A DNA stretch of 64,000 nucleotides, from assembly GCF_900090105.1 (NCBI RefSeq), contig NZ_FMDM01000002.1, forward strand, positions 124,001-188,000, in the 5' to 3' direction. The DNA is from Micromonospora humi (GTDB lineage: Bacteria; Actinomycetota; Actinomycetes; Mycobacteriales; Micromonosporaceae). Within the stretch, counting starts at the first letter, position 1. Every line of letters begins with the position of its first letter. Both the position numbers and the translations under genes were made by a program. Below are positions 49,561 to 57,952 of this stretch, piece after piece. Below the pieces are notes generated by a model that worked only from the letters and a program-made list of their open reading frames with translations, did no database searches and was not told the DNA's origin.

Positions 49561-50570
49561 GCGGCCGGGCCGCCGGCGAGCAGGTCACCATCGCGGACGT
49601 GGCCCGACACGCCGGGGTGGCCGCGAGCACCGTGTCGTACGTGCTCAGCGGCAAGCGCGCCATCTCCGCCACCACCCGCAGCCGGGTGCTGGCCAGCGTG
49701 CGCGCCCTGGGTTACCACCCGAACGCCGGCGCGCGCGCCCTGGCCAGCCGCAAGGCCAACGTGATCGCGCTGGTGCTGCCGCTGCGCACCGGCATGCAGG
49801 TGCCGGTGGTGATGCGCTTCGCCACCGCGGTGGTCACCACCGCCCGCCGCTACGACCACGACGTGCTGCTGGTCACCGCCGACGAGGGCCCGTCCGGGCT
49901 GCACCGCATCGCCGGCAGCGCGCTGGTCGACGGGGTGCTGCTGATGGACGTGGAACTCGAGGACTCCCGGGTGCCGCTGCTGCGGGAGCTGTCGCTGCCC
50001 GGTGTGCTGATCGGGCACCCGGCCGACAGCACCGGTCTGGCCTGCGTGGACCTCGACTTCCGGCGCGCCGGCGAGCTGTGCGTGGAGCACCTGGCCGGCG
50101 CCGGGCACCGGCGGATCGCGCTGCTCGGCGCCCCGGCCGCCGTCTACGACCGGGGCACCGGCTTCGCCCACCGCACCCGCCGCGGCGTGCTGGCCGCGGC
50201 CGGCCGGCTCGGCGTCGAGGCGGTGACCCGGCCCTGCGAGGAGAACCCGGCGGCGGTACGCCGGGACCTGACCGCGCTGTTGGCCGACCATCCCGACATC
50301 ACCGGCCTGGTGGTGCAGAACGAGTCGGCCGTCGAGCCGGTGCTGTCCACGCTGCCGACGCTGGGCCGTCGGGTGCCGCAGGACGTCTCCGTGGTCGCGG
50401 TCTGCCCCGACGAACTGGCCGAACCGTCCGCGCTGACCTGCGTGCCGGTGCCCGCCGAGGAGGTCGGCCGGCAGGCGGTGACGCTGCTGATGCGGCGCCT
50501 GCGCGACGAGCCGGTGCCGGAGGTGACCCTGCTGGAGCCCCGACTGACCGTGCGCGACACCAGCCGGTGA
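49557..50570 (+). CDS. LacI-family transcriptional regulator
   Basis: 337 residues. VTIADVARHAGVAASTVSYVLSGKRAISATTRSRVLASVRALGYHPN (10-56) is the LacI helix-turn-helix and hinge, and the rest is the periplasmic-binding-like sensor. GTG 49557 overlaps the stop of GH3 (GTGA). It almost certainly binds the GAAGCGCTTC palindromes before GH3 and is thus self-regulated. Confidence 0.92.
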   Translation: MSGRAAGEQVTIADVARHAGVAASTVSYVLSGKRAISATTRSRVLASVRALGYHPNAGARALASRKANVIALVLPLRTGMQVPVVMRFATAVVTTARRYDHDVLLVTADEGPSGLHRIAGSALVDGVLLMDVELEDSRVPLLRELSLPGVLIGHPADSTGLACVDLDFRRAGELCVEHLAGAGHRRIALLGAPAAVYDRGTGFAHRTRRGVLAAAGRLGVEAVTRPCEENPAAVRRDLTALLADHPDITGLVVQNESAVEPVLSTLPTLGRRVPQDVSVVAVCPDELAEPSALTCVPVPAEEVGRQAVTLLMRRLRDEPVPEVTLLEPRLTVRDTSR

Positions 50571-50616
50571 CGCCGGCGCCAGGTCACCGTCGACAGGACC
50601 GGGAGGGGCACCGGTG

Positions 50617-50650
50617 CGGAGCCGGCCCGCGACGTGACGGGCCGGCTCCG
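50617..50650. terminator. Bidirectional hairpin terminator
   Basis: CGGAGCCGGCCCG (50617-50629), 8-base loop, CGGGCCGGCTCCG (50638-50650): a 13-bp perfect stem between the LacI gene and the convergent protease gene. Confidence 0.85.
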
Positions 50651-50664
50651 GTGTGGGGCGAAGG

Positions 50665-51666
50665 TCAGCGGGTCACCGAGTAGATGCTGGCCAGCAGCAC
50701 CGGGTTCTCGCCGCCGAGGTCCTCACGCTTGTTGATGGCGTAGTACATGACGTCGTTGCTGTAGGTGTTGTGGCCGAGCCCCAGGGCGTGGCCCAACTCG
50801 TGGGTGGTGGTGTTGTTACGGGTGCCACCGATCGCAACCGAGTCGTAGTAGTCGTTGAGCTGGACCTTCGCGCCCGTGTTGGAGAACGCGCCGGGCGAAC
50901 CCGACGCGTAGAACAGCGTGGTCAGCCCGGTCCAGCCGGCGCCGTAGTTGCCGGAGAAGACGTCGACGCACCGGGAGCCGGACACCGCCGGGCAGCTGTT
51001 CCAACGGTATTCACTGTCGATGTTCTTCACGGTGTTCCACTTGGGCACCACCGAGGACACCGGCCACGACGAGCCGGAGTGGTCGTTGAACCGCACGTAC
51101 GGGTCCTCCCACCCCTGGTTGCGCCAGAACGACACCGGGCAGCTCCAGCTCCTGGCCGAGCCGTACGCGCAGTCGCTGGCCGCCATCGCTGAGATGCCGT
51201 CGGTCGGCGCCGGCCGGACGACGCGCACGGACGTCTTGCCCTGTGCCCGGAGCTTGTCCGCCAACCTCTCCGGGGTGAACCCCGGCGCCGGGTCGTAGGT
51301 GGTCACGCTGATGCCGGTCGGCGTGACCTGCACGCTCTGCACGGTCACCGGCTCCGCCGCGCCGACCGGCGCGGCGGCGGTCGCCGATGCCCTCATCGCG
51401 GCGAGCTGCTGGTCGGTGAGCTTGGGGTAGGCGGCGAGGTCGGTGGCCGGGGCCTTGGCCTTGGCGCCCGGGTCGGCGGAGCCCGCCCAGCTGCCGTCCG
51501 CCTTCTTCTCCGCCAGGAAGGCGGCGTACTGCTCGTCCGGGTCGATGAACGTCGCGGCGGACGCGTGCGTGGTGGACGCGTGGGCGGCGCCCGGCAGGAT
51601 GGCCACTGTCAGCGCGATGGCCGTCGCGGTGGCGAACAGCCACCGTGAGCGATGATTGACCTGCAT
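50665..51666 (-). CDS. Secreted metzincin-type zinc metalloprotease
   Basis: 333 residues. An N-terminal signal peptide (RSRWLFATATAIALTVAILPGAAHA, cut about 30) and a propeptide-like part precede the catalytic domain. HELGHALGLGHN (289-300) gives HExxHxxGxxH with Glu290, and VMYY (307) the Met-turn. Cys pairs in DCAYGSARSWSCPV and NSCPAVSGSRC suggest disulfides. It is a matrixin-like protease that acts outside the cell. The start is ATG 51666. A palindrome lies upstream at 51756. Confidence 0.85.
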   Translation of the reverse strand: MQVNHRSRWLFATATAIALTVAILPGAAHASTTHASAATFIDPDEQYAAFLAEKKADGSWAGSADPGAKAKAPATDLAAYPKLTDQQLAAMRASATAAAPVGAAEPVTVQSVQVTPTGISVTTYDPAPGFTPERLADKLRAQGKTSVRVVRPAPTDGISAMAASDCAYGSARSWSCPVSFWRNQGWEDPYVRFNDHSGSSWPVSSVVPKWNTVKNIDSEYRWNSCPAVSGSRCVDVFSGNYGAGWTGLTTLFYASGSPGAFSNTGAKVQLNDYYDSVAIGGTRNNTTTHELGHALGLGHNTYSNDVMYYAINKREDLGGENPVLLASIYSVTR

Positions 51667-51755
51667 GTTTCCCCCGATTTGTCGGCGCGGCGAAGGTGCC
51701 GCAGCGGCAGGTATGGATGACTGCCGATCGTCAGGTTATGGCACGGGAGCACATC

Positions 51756-51777
51756 GCAATCGAATGAGTTCGATTGC
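51756..51777. promoter_or_regulatory. Perfect inverted repeat, operator-like
   Basis: GCAATCGAA (51756-51764), TGAG, TTCGATTGC (51769-51777): 9-bp perfect arms, lying 90 bases before the protease start and 118 bases before the sigma factor gene. Either or both may be controlled from it. Confidence 0.55.
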
Positions 51778-51797
51778 CGACAGCGGTCGGCAGCGGG

Positions 51798-51826
51798 CTG
51801 ACAAACGTTCGGCTTTGAGCTAGGAG
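51798..51826 (+). promoter_or_regulatory. Putative promoter of the sigma factor gene
   Basis: CTGACA (51798-51803), 17-base spacer, TAGGAG (51821-51826). Start of RNA would be about 51833, with a 60-base leader to GTG 51895. Confidence 0.4.
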
Positions 51827-51894
51827 CGGCGGGCGTGCAGCGCGGGGCGGCAGCCGATGCGTCTTCCTGGTGAGGAGCACTGACGGGAGCGGGC

Positions 51895-52386
51895 GTGTCG
51901 TTCGAGAGTTTCGTGGCGGGGTACGGCCGGTCGCTGGTGCGACTGGCGTTCGTGCTGAGCGGCGACCGGCAGCTGGCGGAGGATCTCGCCCAGACCGTGC
52001 TGGCCGATGCGTACCGGCACTGGAAGCGGGTACGCGCGGCGGCGGACCCCGAGGCCTACGTACGCCGCATGCTGGTCAACGCGCATCTGAGCTGGCGTCG
52101 CCGGCGCTGGACGACGGAGCGGCCCGCCGACCTGAGCCAGGAGACCGGCGCCACGGTGGCCGACCCGGCCGACGCGGTCGCCGCCCGGGACCAGATGCGG
52201 GTGCTGTTGAGCAGGCTTGCCCCCCGCGCGCGCACGGTGCTCGTCCTGCGCTACTACGCCGACCTGGACGACGCGGCGATCGCCGCGGCGATGGGGGTCA
52301 GCGAGAGCTCGGTGCGGGCCACCGCCTCGCGTGCCCTGGCGAGCCTGCGCGTGCCCGCGGCCATCGACGCACAGAGGGAGACCTGA
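51895..52386 (+). CDS. ECF sigma factor, SigE/SACE family
   Basis: 163 residues. ESFVAGYGRSLVRLAFVLSGDRQLAEDLAQTVLADAYRHWKRV (region 2) and LAPRARTVLVLRYYADLDDAAIAAAMGVSESSVRATASRALASL (region 4, helix-turn-helix) with a short linker. It belongs to the actinomycete SigE-like group of ECF factors, which are often paired with a membrane protein. GTG 51895 follows GGGAGCGGGC. It overlaps the next gene (TGATG). Its target promoters are unknown. Confidence 0.9.
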   Translation: MSFESFVAGYGRSLVRLAFVLSGDRQLAEDLAQTVLADAYRHWKRVRAAADPEAYVRRMLVNAHLSWRRRRWTTERPADLSQETGATVADPADAVAARDQMRVLLSRLAPRARTVLVLRYYADLDDAAIAAAMGVSESSVRATASRALASLRVPAAIDAQRET

Positions 52387-53081
52387 TGAACCAGTCGACC
52401 GAGCGCGAGCTGCGCGAGCTGTTCGCCGCCGACGCCGCCGACGCCCCCGACGAGTCGGCCGTGGCCGCGGCGGCGGTACGCAGGGTCCACCGCAGGCGCC
52501 GAACCCTGGTGGTGGCGGCGGCCACGACCGCGGTGATCGTCGCGGCGGGCGTGTACGGCGTTCACCGGCCGGCCGCGACGCCGCAGGCGCGACCGCCGGT
52601 CACGTCCTCGCTCGCACCCGTCGCTTCGGCGCCGGCGGCCGATCTGCCGGCCGGGGTGAAGCCGGGCGATCCGCTCGCCGTCGGCGAGGCGCAGTGCGTC
52701 AAGACGTACTCACCGCGGGCGCTCGCCGAGCAGGCCTTCGCCTTCGACGGCACCGTGACCGGCATCGGACCGGCACGAACCGGGCGCGGCACGCAGCCGC
52801 CCCGGGACCTGCGATCGGTGACCTTCCAGGTGCACACCTGGTTCAGGGGTGGCTCGGCGGGCACCGCCGTGGTGGACATGTCGCCGCCCGCCGCGAGGGC
52901 CGGGACGGGCGATGCCACGTCCGAGCATGTCCCTGCCTATCGGATCGGCACCCGGTTGCTCGTGTCCGGCACGCCCCGCTGGGGCGGCGCGCCGCTCGCC
53001 GACCCGATCGCGTGGGGCTGCGGTTTCACCCGGTACTACAGCCCTTCCGTGGCAGCCGGATGGACTGCGGCGACGAGATGA
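52386..53081 (+). CDS. Probable anti-sigma-like membrane protein
   Basis: 231 residues. A short cytoplasmic N-terminus (RELRELFAADAADAPDESAVAAAAVRRVHRRRR), one membrane helix (TLVVAAATTAVIVAAGVYGV, about 40-60), then an extracytoplasmic domain of about 170 residues. The N-terminal helix and position after an ECF gene suit an anti-sigma factor; no zinc HxxxCxxC motif is present. The outer domain, rich in beta and Pro, is of unknown fold. It has two Cys (CVKTY, WGCGFT) that could bond. Confidence 0.7.
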   Translation: MNQSTERELRELFAADAADAPDESAVAAAAVRRVHRRRRTLVVAAATTAVIVAAGVYGVHRPAATPQARPPVTSSLAPVASAPAADLPAGVKPGDPLAVGEAQCVKTYSPRALAEQAFAFDGTVTGIGPARTGRGTQPPRDLRSVTFQVHTWFRGGSAGTAVVDMSPPAARAGTGDATSEHVPAYRIGTRLLVSGTPRWGGAPLADPIAWGCGFTRYYSPSVAAGWTAATR

Positions 53082-53101
53082 AGGAGGCCGCCCCGGGGCG
53101 G

Positions 53102-53608
53102 TCAGAGGCTGTCGGGCCGGCGCAACGCGGCGTGCCGCTCGCCCGGCGCGGCGTACCAGGGCGGGCCCTCGGCCAGTGCGGTGTCGATCCGCAGCCGCGC
53201 CCAGTCGTCCAGGTCGGGCAGCGCGTCGGGGGTGAACCAGGCCACCGCGAGCGACTCGTCGCCGTCGGGGGTGGGCACCCCGCCGACGGCCCGGCAGCGG
53301 AACCAGACGTTGAGGTATTCGCAGGCGTCGCCGTTGGGGTAGACCACCGGGTGGGTGGCGACGCCGGCCAACCGTTCGACGACCACGTCGACGCCGGTCT
53401 CCTCGCGCACCTCACGCACCAGCGCGTCGGCGGGTTGCTCGCCCGGGTCGACGGTGCCGGCCGGCACCGACCAGCGCCCGTTGTCGCCGCGGCGGGCCAG
53501 CAGCACCCGCCCCGCGTCGTCGGTCACCACCGCGCTGATCCCGTAGAGCATGAGCAGGTCCTGGCCGACGTGCTGGCGCAGCCGGGCGATGTACGGCGAC
53601 ACGGGCAT
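53102..53608 (-). CDS. NUDIX hydrolase
   Basis: 168 residues. The Nudix box is complete: Gly51, Glu57, Arg65-Glu66, Glu69-Glu70, Gly72 (GTVDPGEQPADALVREVREETG). RRGDNGRWSVPAG is typical of MutT/ADP-ribose-like members. ATG 53608 follows TAGCCT (minus strand, 53616-53621) by 7 bases, a leaderless start. No partner suggests a substrate. Confidence 0.87.
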   Translation of the reverse strand: MPVSPYIARLRQHVGQDLLMLYGISAVVTDDAGRVLLARRGDNGRWSVPAGTVDPGEQPADALVREVREETGVDVVVERLAGVATHPVVYPNGDACEYLNVWFRCRAVGGVPTPDGDESLAVAWFTPDALPDLDDWARLRIDTALAEGPPWYAAPGERHAALRRPDSL

Positions 53609-53618
53609 GGCGAGCAGG

Positions 53619-54443
53619 CTACCGCCGGCCCTCGCGGTGCCGCCGCAGCATCCCGGCGGCCAGCGCCGCACGGTCCAGGTCACCGGCGGCGACGCGCCCG
53701 GCGACGGTACGGCGCACCAGCCGGTCGGCCAGCGCCGGCGCGTGCCGGGCCAGCGCCAGCTCGACGCGCCCGCGCCGGGTGGTGGCCACGTCGCGGGGCG
53801 CCCGCCGGGCGGCGGCGGTGCGCAGGATCGCCGCCACCACCCCGTCGACCGGCTCCGGCCGGGACACCCCGCTCAGCGACAGCCCGGCCGCCACCGTGCT
53901 GTCGTGGATCGGCGAGTCGACCATGCTGGGGTAGACGACGCTGACCCCGACGTGCGTGCCGACCTCGTGGCGCAGCGCGTCGGCGTACGCGACCAGGGCG
54001 CGTTTGCTCACCCCGTACGCGGCGGCCAGCGGCAGTGGCAGCACGGCCATCCGGCTGGCCACGAAGATCACCCGGCCGCGGGCGGCCTCCAGGGCGGGCA
54101 GCGCCGCGGCCGTGGTCCGCCAGGCGGCGAGCAGGTTCACCTCCAGTTGCCGGCGTACCACCTCGTCGGGGGCCAGCTCGGCCGGCGCGGGCCCGCCGAC
54201 GCCGGCGTTGTTGACCAGCAGGTCCAGCCCGCCGAGCCGGCCGACGGCGGCGGTCACGGCCGCCGGCGTGGCCGCCGGGTCGGTCAGGTCCACCCCGAGC
54301 ACCGGCGGTGTGCCGTCGGGGTCGGCGTGCAGGTCCAGCCCGACCACGTGCGCGCCGGCGGCGGTCAGCGCGTCACCGAGGCGCCGGCCGAAGGTGCCGC
54401 GCGCGCCGGTGACCAGCACCCGCCGGCCGGCCAGCGCGCTCAC
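53619..54443 (-). CDS. Short-chain dehydrogenase/reductase
   Basis: 274 residues. RRVLVTGARGTFGRRLGDAL (TGxxxGxG), LLVNNAGVGG, FVASRMAV with catalytic Ser, YGVSKRAL (Tyr/Lys). A classical SDR that oxidises or reduces an alcohol/ketone. GTG 54443 overlaps the stop of the monooxygenase gene, so the pair form an operon under the TetR operator at 55764. Confidence 0.88.
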   Translation of the reverse strand: MSALAGRRVLVTGARGTFGRRLGDALTAAGAHVVGLDLHADPDGTPPVLGVDLTDPAATPAAVTAAVGRLGGLDLLVNNAGVGGPAPAELAPDEVVRRQLEVNLLAAWRTTAAALPALEAARGRVIFVASRMAVLPLPLAAAYGVSKRALVAYADALRHEVGTHVGVSVVYPSMVDSPIHDSTVAAGLSLSGVSRPEPVDGVVAAILRTAAARRAPRDVATTRRGRVELALARHAPALADRLVRRTVAGRVAAGDLDRAALAAGMLRRHREGRR

Positions 54444-55750
54444 CGCGTCGCTCCGGCGCGCCGCCGGCCGGCGGCCAGCTCCCGGTGCAGCTCGGCCAGG
54501 TAGGCGTCGAAGTCGACCCGCATGTGCGGGCGGCGGTGCCCCCAGCGGGCGGTGGCGGCGCGCAGCTCGGCGGCGCAGGCGGCGGCCTGCCGGGCCGGCT
54601 CCGGTGGCGCCCAGTCGCCGGCCAGGCGCGCGGCGACCAGTCGGGCCTGCGCCTCCAGCAGCGGGAACGCCGCCCCGGTGGACTGCATGAGCCCGACGAA
54701 CGCCAGCCCGGGGGCGTCCAGGTGGAACACGTGCCGGTACAGCGGCAGCCGGTCGGCGCCGTCACCGAGCAGGCCCGGGTCGAGGAACGGCACCCGCACC
54801 CGGTAGCCGGTGCACCAGATGACCAGGTCGACCTCGTCGGCGTGGCCGTTGGTGAACTCGACCCGGTGCCCGTCGAGGCGGGTGATGCCGGGGCGGGGCT
54901 GGATGTCGCCGTGGGTGAGCCGGGACAGCAGCGCGTCGGAGAGCGTCGGGTGGTCCTGCAGGAAGCCGTGCGCCGGCGCCGGTAGGCCGTAGCGGGTGGG
55001 CGGTCCGACGGTGGCGGTGAGCATCCGCTGGCTGATCCGCTGCCGCAGCCGCCACGGCAACCGGCGGGCCAGCGCCCCGTTGAGGGTGTCCGACGGGCGC
55101 CCGAGCAGATACTTGGGCACCACCCAGACGCCGCGGCGCAGCGACAGCAGCGTCCGGTCGGCGGCGTGCGACGCGTCGACGGCGATGTCCATGGCCGAGT
55201 TGCCGCCGCCCACGACCAGCACCCGCCGGCCGGCGAGCTGTTCCGGCCCCCGGTAGTCGTGGCTGTGCATCTGCGCGGCGGCGCACTCGCCCGGGTAGGG
55301 CTCGGGTCGGTTCGGCACCCGGTTGTGCCCGTTGGCGACCACCACGGCCTCGACGTCGACCTGGACCGGCCCGTCGGGGCCGGTGGCGTGCACCCGCCAG
55401 CGGTCGCCGGCGCGGGCGACCCGGTCGACGGTGTGCCGCAGCCGTACCGCCTCGCGCAGCGCGAACCGGTCGGCGTAGGCGGCGAGGTAGCCGGCGACGC
55501 GGGTGTGGTCGGGGTAGTCGGGCCAGTCGGCCGGCATCGGGTGGTCGGCGAACTCGGTGCGCCCCTTGCTGGTGTTGAGGTGCAGTGTCCGGTAGGCGGG
55601 CGAGCCGGGCGAGCCGTAGACCCAGAGCCCGCCGAGCGTGCCGGCGGTCTCGAACGCGACCGCCGGCACCCCGGCGTCGGCGAGCGCCTTGAGCGTGGCC
55701 AGGCCGGCGGCGCCCGCGCCGACGACCGCGACCCTCGGTGGTGCTGCCAT
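54440..55750 (-). CDS. Flavin-containing monooxygenase
   Basis: 436 residues. VAVVGAGAAGLATLKAL (FAD, residues 7-23), MHSHDYRGPEQLAG as the FMO/Baeyer-Villiger region, VLVVGGGNSAMDIAVDA (NADPH) and LVIWCTGYRVRVPF. It oxygenates a ketone (Baeyer-Villiger) or a heteroatom. GGGGGCGGGG lies before ATG 55750. It heads a two-gene operon with the SDR; the 55764-55781 palindrome is also found before the MelB-like transporter. Confidence 0.9.
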   Translation of the reverse strand: MAAPPRVAVVGAGAAGLATLKALADAGVPAVAFETAGTLGGLWVYGSPGSPAYRTLHLNTSKGRTEFADHPMPADWPDYPDHTRVAGYLAAYADRFALREAVRLRHTVDRVARAGDRWRVHATGPDGPVQVDVEAVVVANGHNRVPNRPEPYPGECAAAQMHSHDYRGPEQLAGRRVLVVGGGNSAMDIAVDASHAADRTLLSLRRGVWVVPKYLLGRPSDTLNGALARRLPWRLRQRISQRMLTATVGPPTRYGLPAPAHGFLQDHPTLSDALLSRLTHGDIQPRPGITRLDGHRVEFTNGHADEVDLVIWCTGYRVRVPFLDPGLLGDGADRLPLYRHVFHLDAPGLAFVGLMQSTGAAFPLLEAQARLVAARLAGDWAPPEPARQAAACAAELRAATARWGHRRPHMRVDFDAYLAELHRELAAGRRRAGATR

Positions 55751-55763
55751 CCCCGCCCCCTTA

Positions 55764-55781
55764 ATCCAACGACCGCTGGAT
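55764..55781. promoter_or_regulatory. TetR operator copy 1 (FMO-SDR operon)
   Basis: ATCCAACGACCGCTGGAT, an 18-bp imperfect palindrome 14 bases upstream of the FMO start, matching the copy at 57925-57942 (ATCCAGCAACCGTTGGAT) at 15 of 18 positions. Confidence 0.75.
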
Positions 55782-55825
55782 AATCCCCGGCGAGGTGTCG
55801 CGCGGTCAAGAGCCCGCGTGGTGCC

Positions 55826-56761
55826 TCAGGGCGCCGGGCGGGACTCGACCCGCCCCATCGGGTCGGAGCCGTCCGTCAGCCGACGGCGCAGCGCGGCCCA
55901 ATCGGCGTCCTCGACGCCGAGCGCGTGGCGCAGGTAGGCCCAGGTGGCCCGCTGGACCAGCGCGACGCGATCGGGGTGCTCATCGGTGGTCTCGCGGACC
56001 TCGTAGCCGGCGATCCCGCCCAGCGAGTGTTCGCCGCCGAACAGCGTCAGCAGGCTCTTCTCCCCCGGGCTCAGGACGTACGGGTCGGTGAGCCAGTCCG
56101 GTCCCCGCACCGACAGCGGGGAGTCGTCCCGGTCCCCGGCGACCACGAGGGCCGGTGAGGTCATGGTGGAGAAGTTCGGGTTCATGAACGGGAAGTGCTC
56201 GGCCGCGTACGGCGTGAGGTCCGCTCCGCCGGCGCCGGCGGTGGCCAGCAGCACCCCGGCGGTGACCCGCGGGTCGGACAGGTCCTCCTCGGCCCCGGTG
56301 ACCGGATCCAGGACGCGCAGGCCGAGCAGGTTGCCCGCCGTCTGCCCGCCGAAGGAGTGCCCGGCCACCGCGACGCGGCCCGGGTCGAGGCGTCCGGCCA
56401 GGCCGGGCACGGCGGCCTCCAGCACGTCGAGCCGGTCGAGCACGAGCGTCAGGTCCCGCACCCGGGTGCGCCAGAGCTGCGGCCGGCGGGGATCATCCGC
56501 GGCCAGGCCCACCGTGCGCGAGTCGAGGTGGGTCGGCTGCACCACCGCGAACCCGTGGGCGGCCCAGAAGTCGACCAGCGGCCCGTAGCCCTGAAGCGAC
56601 GAACCGAAACCGTGGGAGAAGACGACGACCGGCAGGCCGCTCCCGGTCACCGGGGCGGTGACCCGCACCGACAGGTCCAGGCCGCGGCCCGGAGCCGCCA
56701 GCAGGACCGGTTGCACCGAGACGACGGGCGCGGCGGGGACGGACGGGACGAATGCGCTCAT
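55826..56761 (-). CDS. Alpha/beta hydrolase (lipase/PAF-acetylhydrolase-like)
   Basis: 311 residues. LPVVVFSHGFGSSLQGYGPLVDFWAAHGFAVVQPTHLDS carries the oxyanion loop, GHSFGGQTAG the nucleophile Ser elbow, with Asp (AGDRDDSP) and His (FGGEHSLGG) completing the triad. No signal peptide. It hydrolyses an ester or lactone. AAGGAAG lies before ATG 56761. It is divergent from a MerR gene and probably controlled by it. Confidence 0.87.
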   Translation of the reverse strand: MSAFVPSVPAAPVVSVQPVLLAAPGRGLDLSVRVTAPVTGSGLPVVVFSHGFGSSLQGYGPLVDFWAAHGFAVVQPTHLDSRTVGLAADDPRRPQLWRTRVRDLTLVLDRLDVLEAAVPGLAGRLDPGRVAVAGHSFGGQTAGNLLGLRVLDPVTGAEEDLSDPRVTAGVLLATAGAGGADLTPYAAEHFPFMNPNFSTMTSPALVVAGDRDDSPLSVRGPDWLTDPYVLSPGEKSLLTLFGGEHSLGGIAGYEVRETTDEHPDRVALVQRATWAYLRHALGVEDADWAALRRRLTDGSDPMGRVESRPAP

Positions 56762-56810
56762 GGGTGGGCTTCCTTCGGTAGCCGGGCGAGCTGTCCCCGG
56801 TACGCTAAGA

Positions 56811-56828
56811 GCTGACGTTGACGTCAGC
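56811..56828. promoter_or_regulatory. MerR-type dyad between hydrolase and merR gene
   Basis: GCTGACG (56811-56817), TTGA, CGTCAGC (56822-56828): 7-bp perfect arms in the divergent region, as expected for a MerR dimer. Confidence 0.7.
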
Positions 56829-56867
56829 GGCAAGTCAGGTGGTCCGACTCACCCGGGAGGCAGCGGG

Positions 56868-57239
56868 ATGCGCATCGGCGAGCTCGCCACCAGGGCCGGC
56901 GTCAGCGTTCGGGCCCTGCGCTACTACGAGCAGCAGGAGCTGCTCGACTCCACCCGCAGCGCGAGCGGGCAGCGCCACTACCCCGACGACGCGGTCGAGC
57001 GGGTCCGGCTCATCCAGCAGTTGTACGCCGCCGGCCTGTCCAGCCGGTCCATCGTGGACCTGCTGCCGTGCGTGGTGGACGGCCGGGCCACCCCGCAACT
57101 GCTGGAGCGACTCGCGGCCGAACGGGACCGCGTCGAGCGCCGGATCGCCGACCTCACCGACACCCACGAGAGGCTGGACCGGGTCATCACCGCCGCCACC
57201 GCCAACATGCGCACCGGGCGGCAGGGCGGCACGACGTGA
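56868..57239 (+). CDS. MerR-family transcriptional regulator
   Basis: 123 residues. MRIGELATRAGVSVRALRYYEQQELLDSTRSASGQRHYPDDAVERVRLIQQLYAAGLS is the MerR DNA-binding domain, followed by a dimer coiled coil. No metal-binding Cys, so it senses an organic compound or redox state rather than metal. GGGAGG precedes ATG 56868. It likely controls the divergent hydrolase through the dyad at 56811. Confidence 0.9.
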   Translation: MRIGELATRAGVSVRALRYYEQQELLDSTRSASGQRHYPDDAVERVRLIQQLYAAGLSSRSIVDLLPCVVDGRATPQLLERLAAERDRVERRIADLTDTHERLDRVITAATANMRTGRQGGTT

Positions 57240-57255
57240 CCCACCGCGCGTCGGG

Positions 57256-57903
57256 CTACCGCGAGGGCGGGTAGAGCCCGTCGAGCAGCCGGTGCACGAA
57301 CGCGCGGAACTCCCGCCGCTCGCGGGCCGCCGAGCCGGTGCGCGCGGCCAGCGCCACCACGTGCCCGTGCACCGCCCAGACCAGGCTGCGCACGGTGACG
57401 TGCGGCGCCGGCTCGACGAGCGCCCCGGCGTCGGCGGCGGCGGCGAGCAGCCCCTCGACCAGCGCGTACAGCGGGGCGGCGTACCGCTGGTCCAGTTCGG
57501 CGTGGCGCTGCGGCTCCAACCAGCGGCGCAGCCACAGCGCGGTGGTCTCCGGCCGGTCCTCCAGGAAGTCGACGAACACGTCGACCAGGTCGTGCAGGGC
57601 GCGCAGCGCGTCGGCCGGCCCGGCCGCCAGGGCGGCGCGCGCGCGTTCCCCGGCGGCCTCCAGGGCCTGCCGTTCGGCGCTGAACACCCGGGCGAAACAG
57701 GCGTCGTAGAGCTGCGCCTTGGCGCCGGTGTGGTGCGCGACGGTCGCCACGTCCACGCCGGCCGCGGCGGCGACGTCCCGCACGCTCACCGCGTCGAAGC
57801 CCCGCTCGGCGAAGAGCGCGGTGGCGGCGGCGAGCACCAGGTCGCGGGTCGGTCGCTGGTCGTCGCGGCGGGGCCGACCCGGTCGGCGGCGGGGCATGGT
57901 CAT
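57256..57903 (-). CDS. TetR-family repressor
   Basis: 215 residues. RDLVLAAATALFAERGFDAVSVRDVAAAAGVDVATVAHHTGAKAQLYDACF (about 19-69) is the TetR DNA-binding domain; C-terminal part TetR_C_24-like (ETTALWLRRWLEPQRHAELDQRY). Start ATG 57903 (ATG 57897 also in frame). It is divergent from the MelB-like transporter and has a palindrome between the two; the same palindrome lies before the FMO gene 2.1 kb away. Confidence 0.88.
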   Translation of the reverse strand: MTMPRRRPGRPRRDDQRPTRDLVLAAATALFAERGFDAVSVRDVAAAAGVDVATVAHHTGAKAQLYDACFARVFSAERQALEAAGERARAALAAGPADALRALHDLVDVFVDFLEDRPETTALWLRRWLEPQRHAELDQRYAAPLYALVEGLLAAAADAGALVEPAPHVTVRSLVWAVHGHVVALAARTGSAARERREFRAFVHRLLDGLYPPSR

Positions 57904-57924
57904 CCGGCCATTGTTCCCCCTACA

Positions 57925-57942
57925 ATCCAGCAACCGTTGGAT
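57925..57942. promoter_or_regulatory. TetR operator copy 2 (tetR/transporter)
   Basis: ATCCAGCAACCGTTGGAT; with flanks, AATCCA and TGGATT pair. It lies in the 49-base gap between the divergent TetR and transporter genes. Confidence 0.78.
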
Positions 57943-57952
57943 TGGAGTGGCG

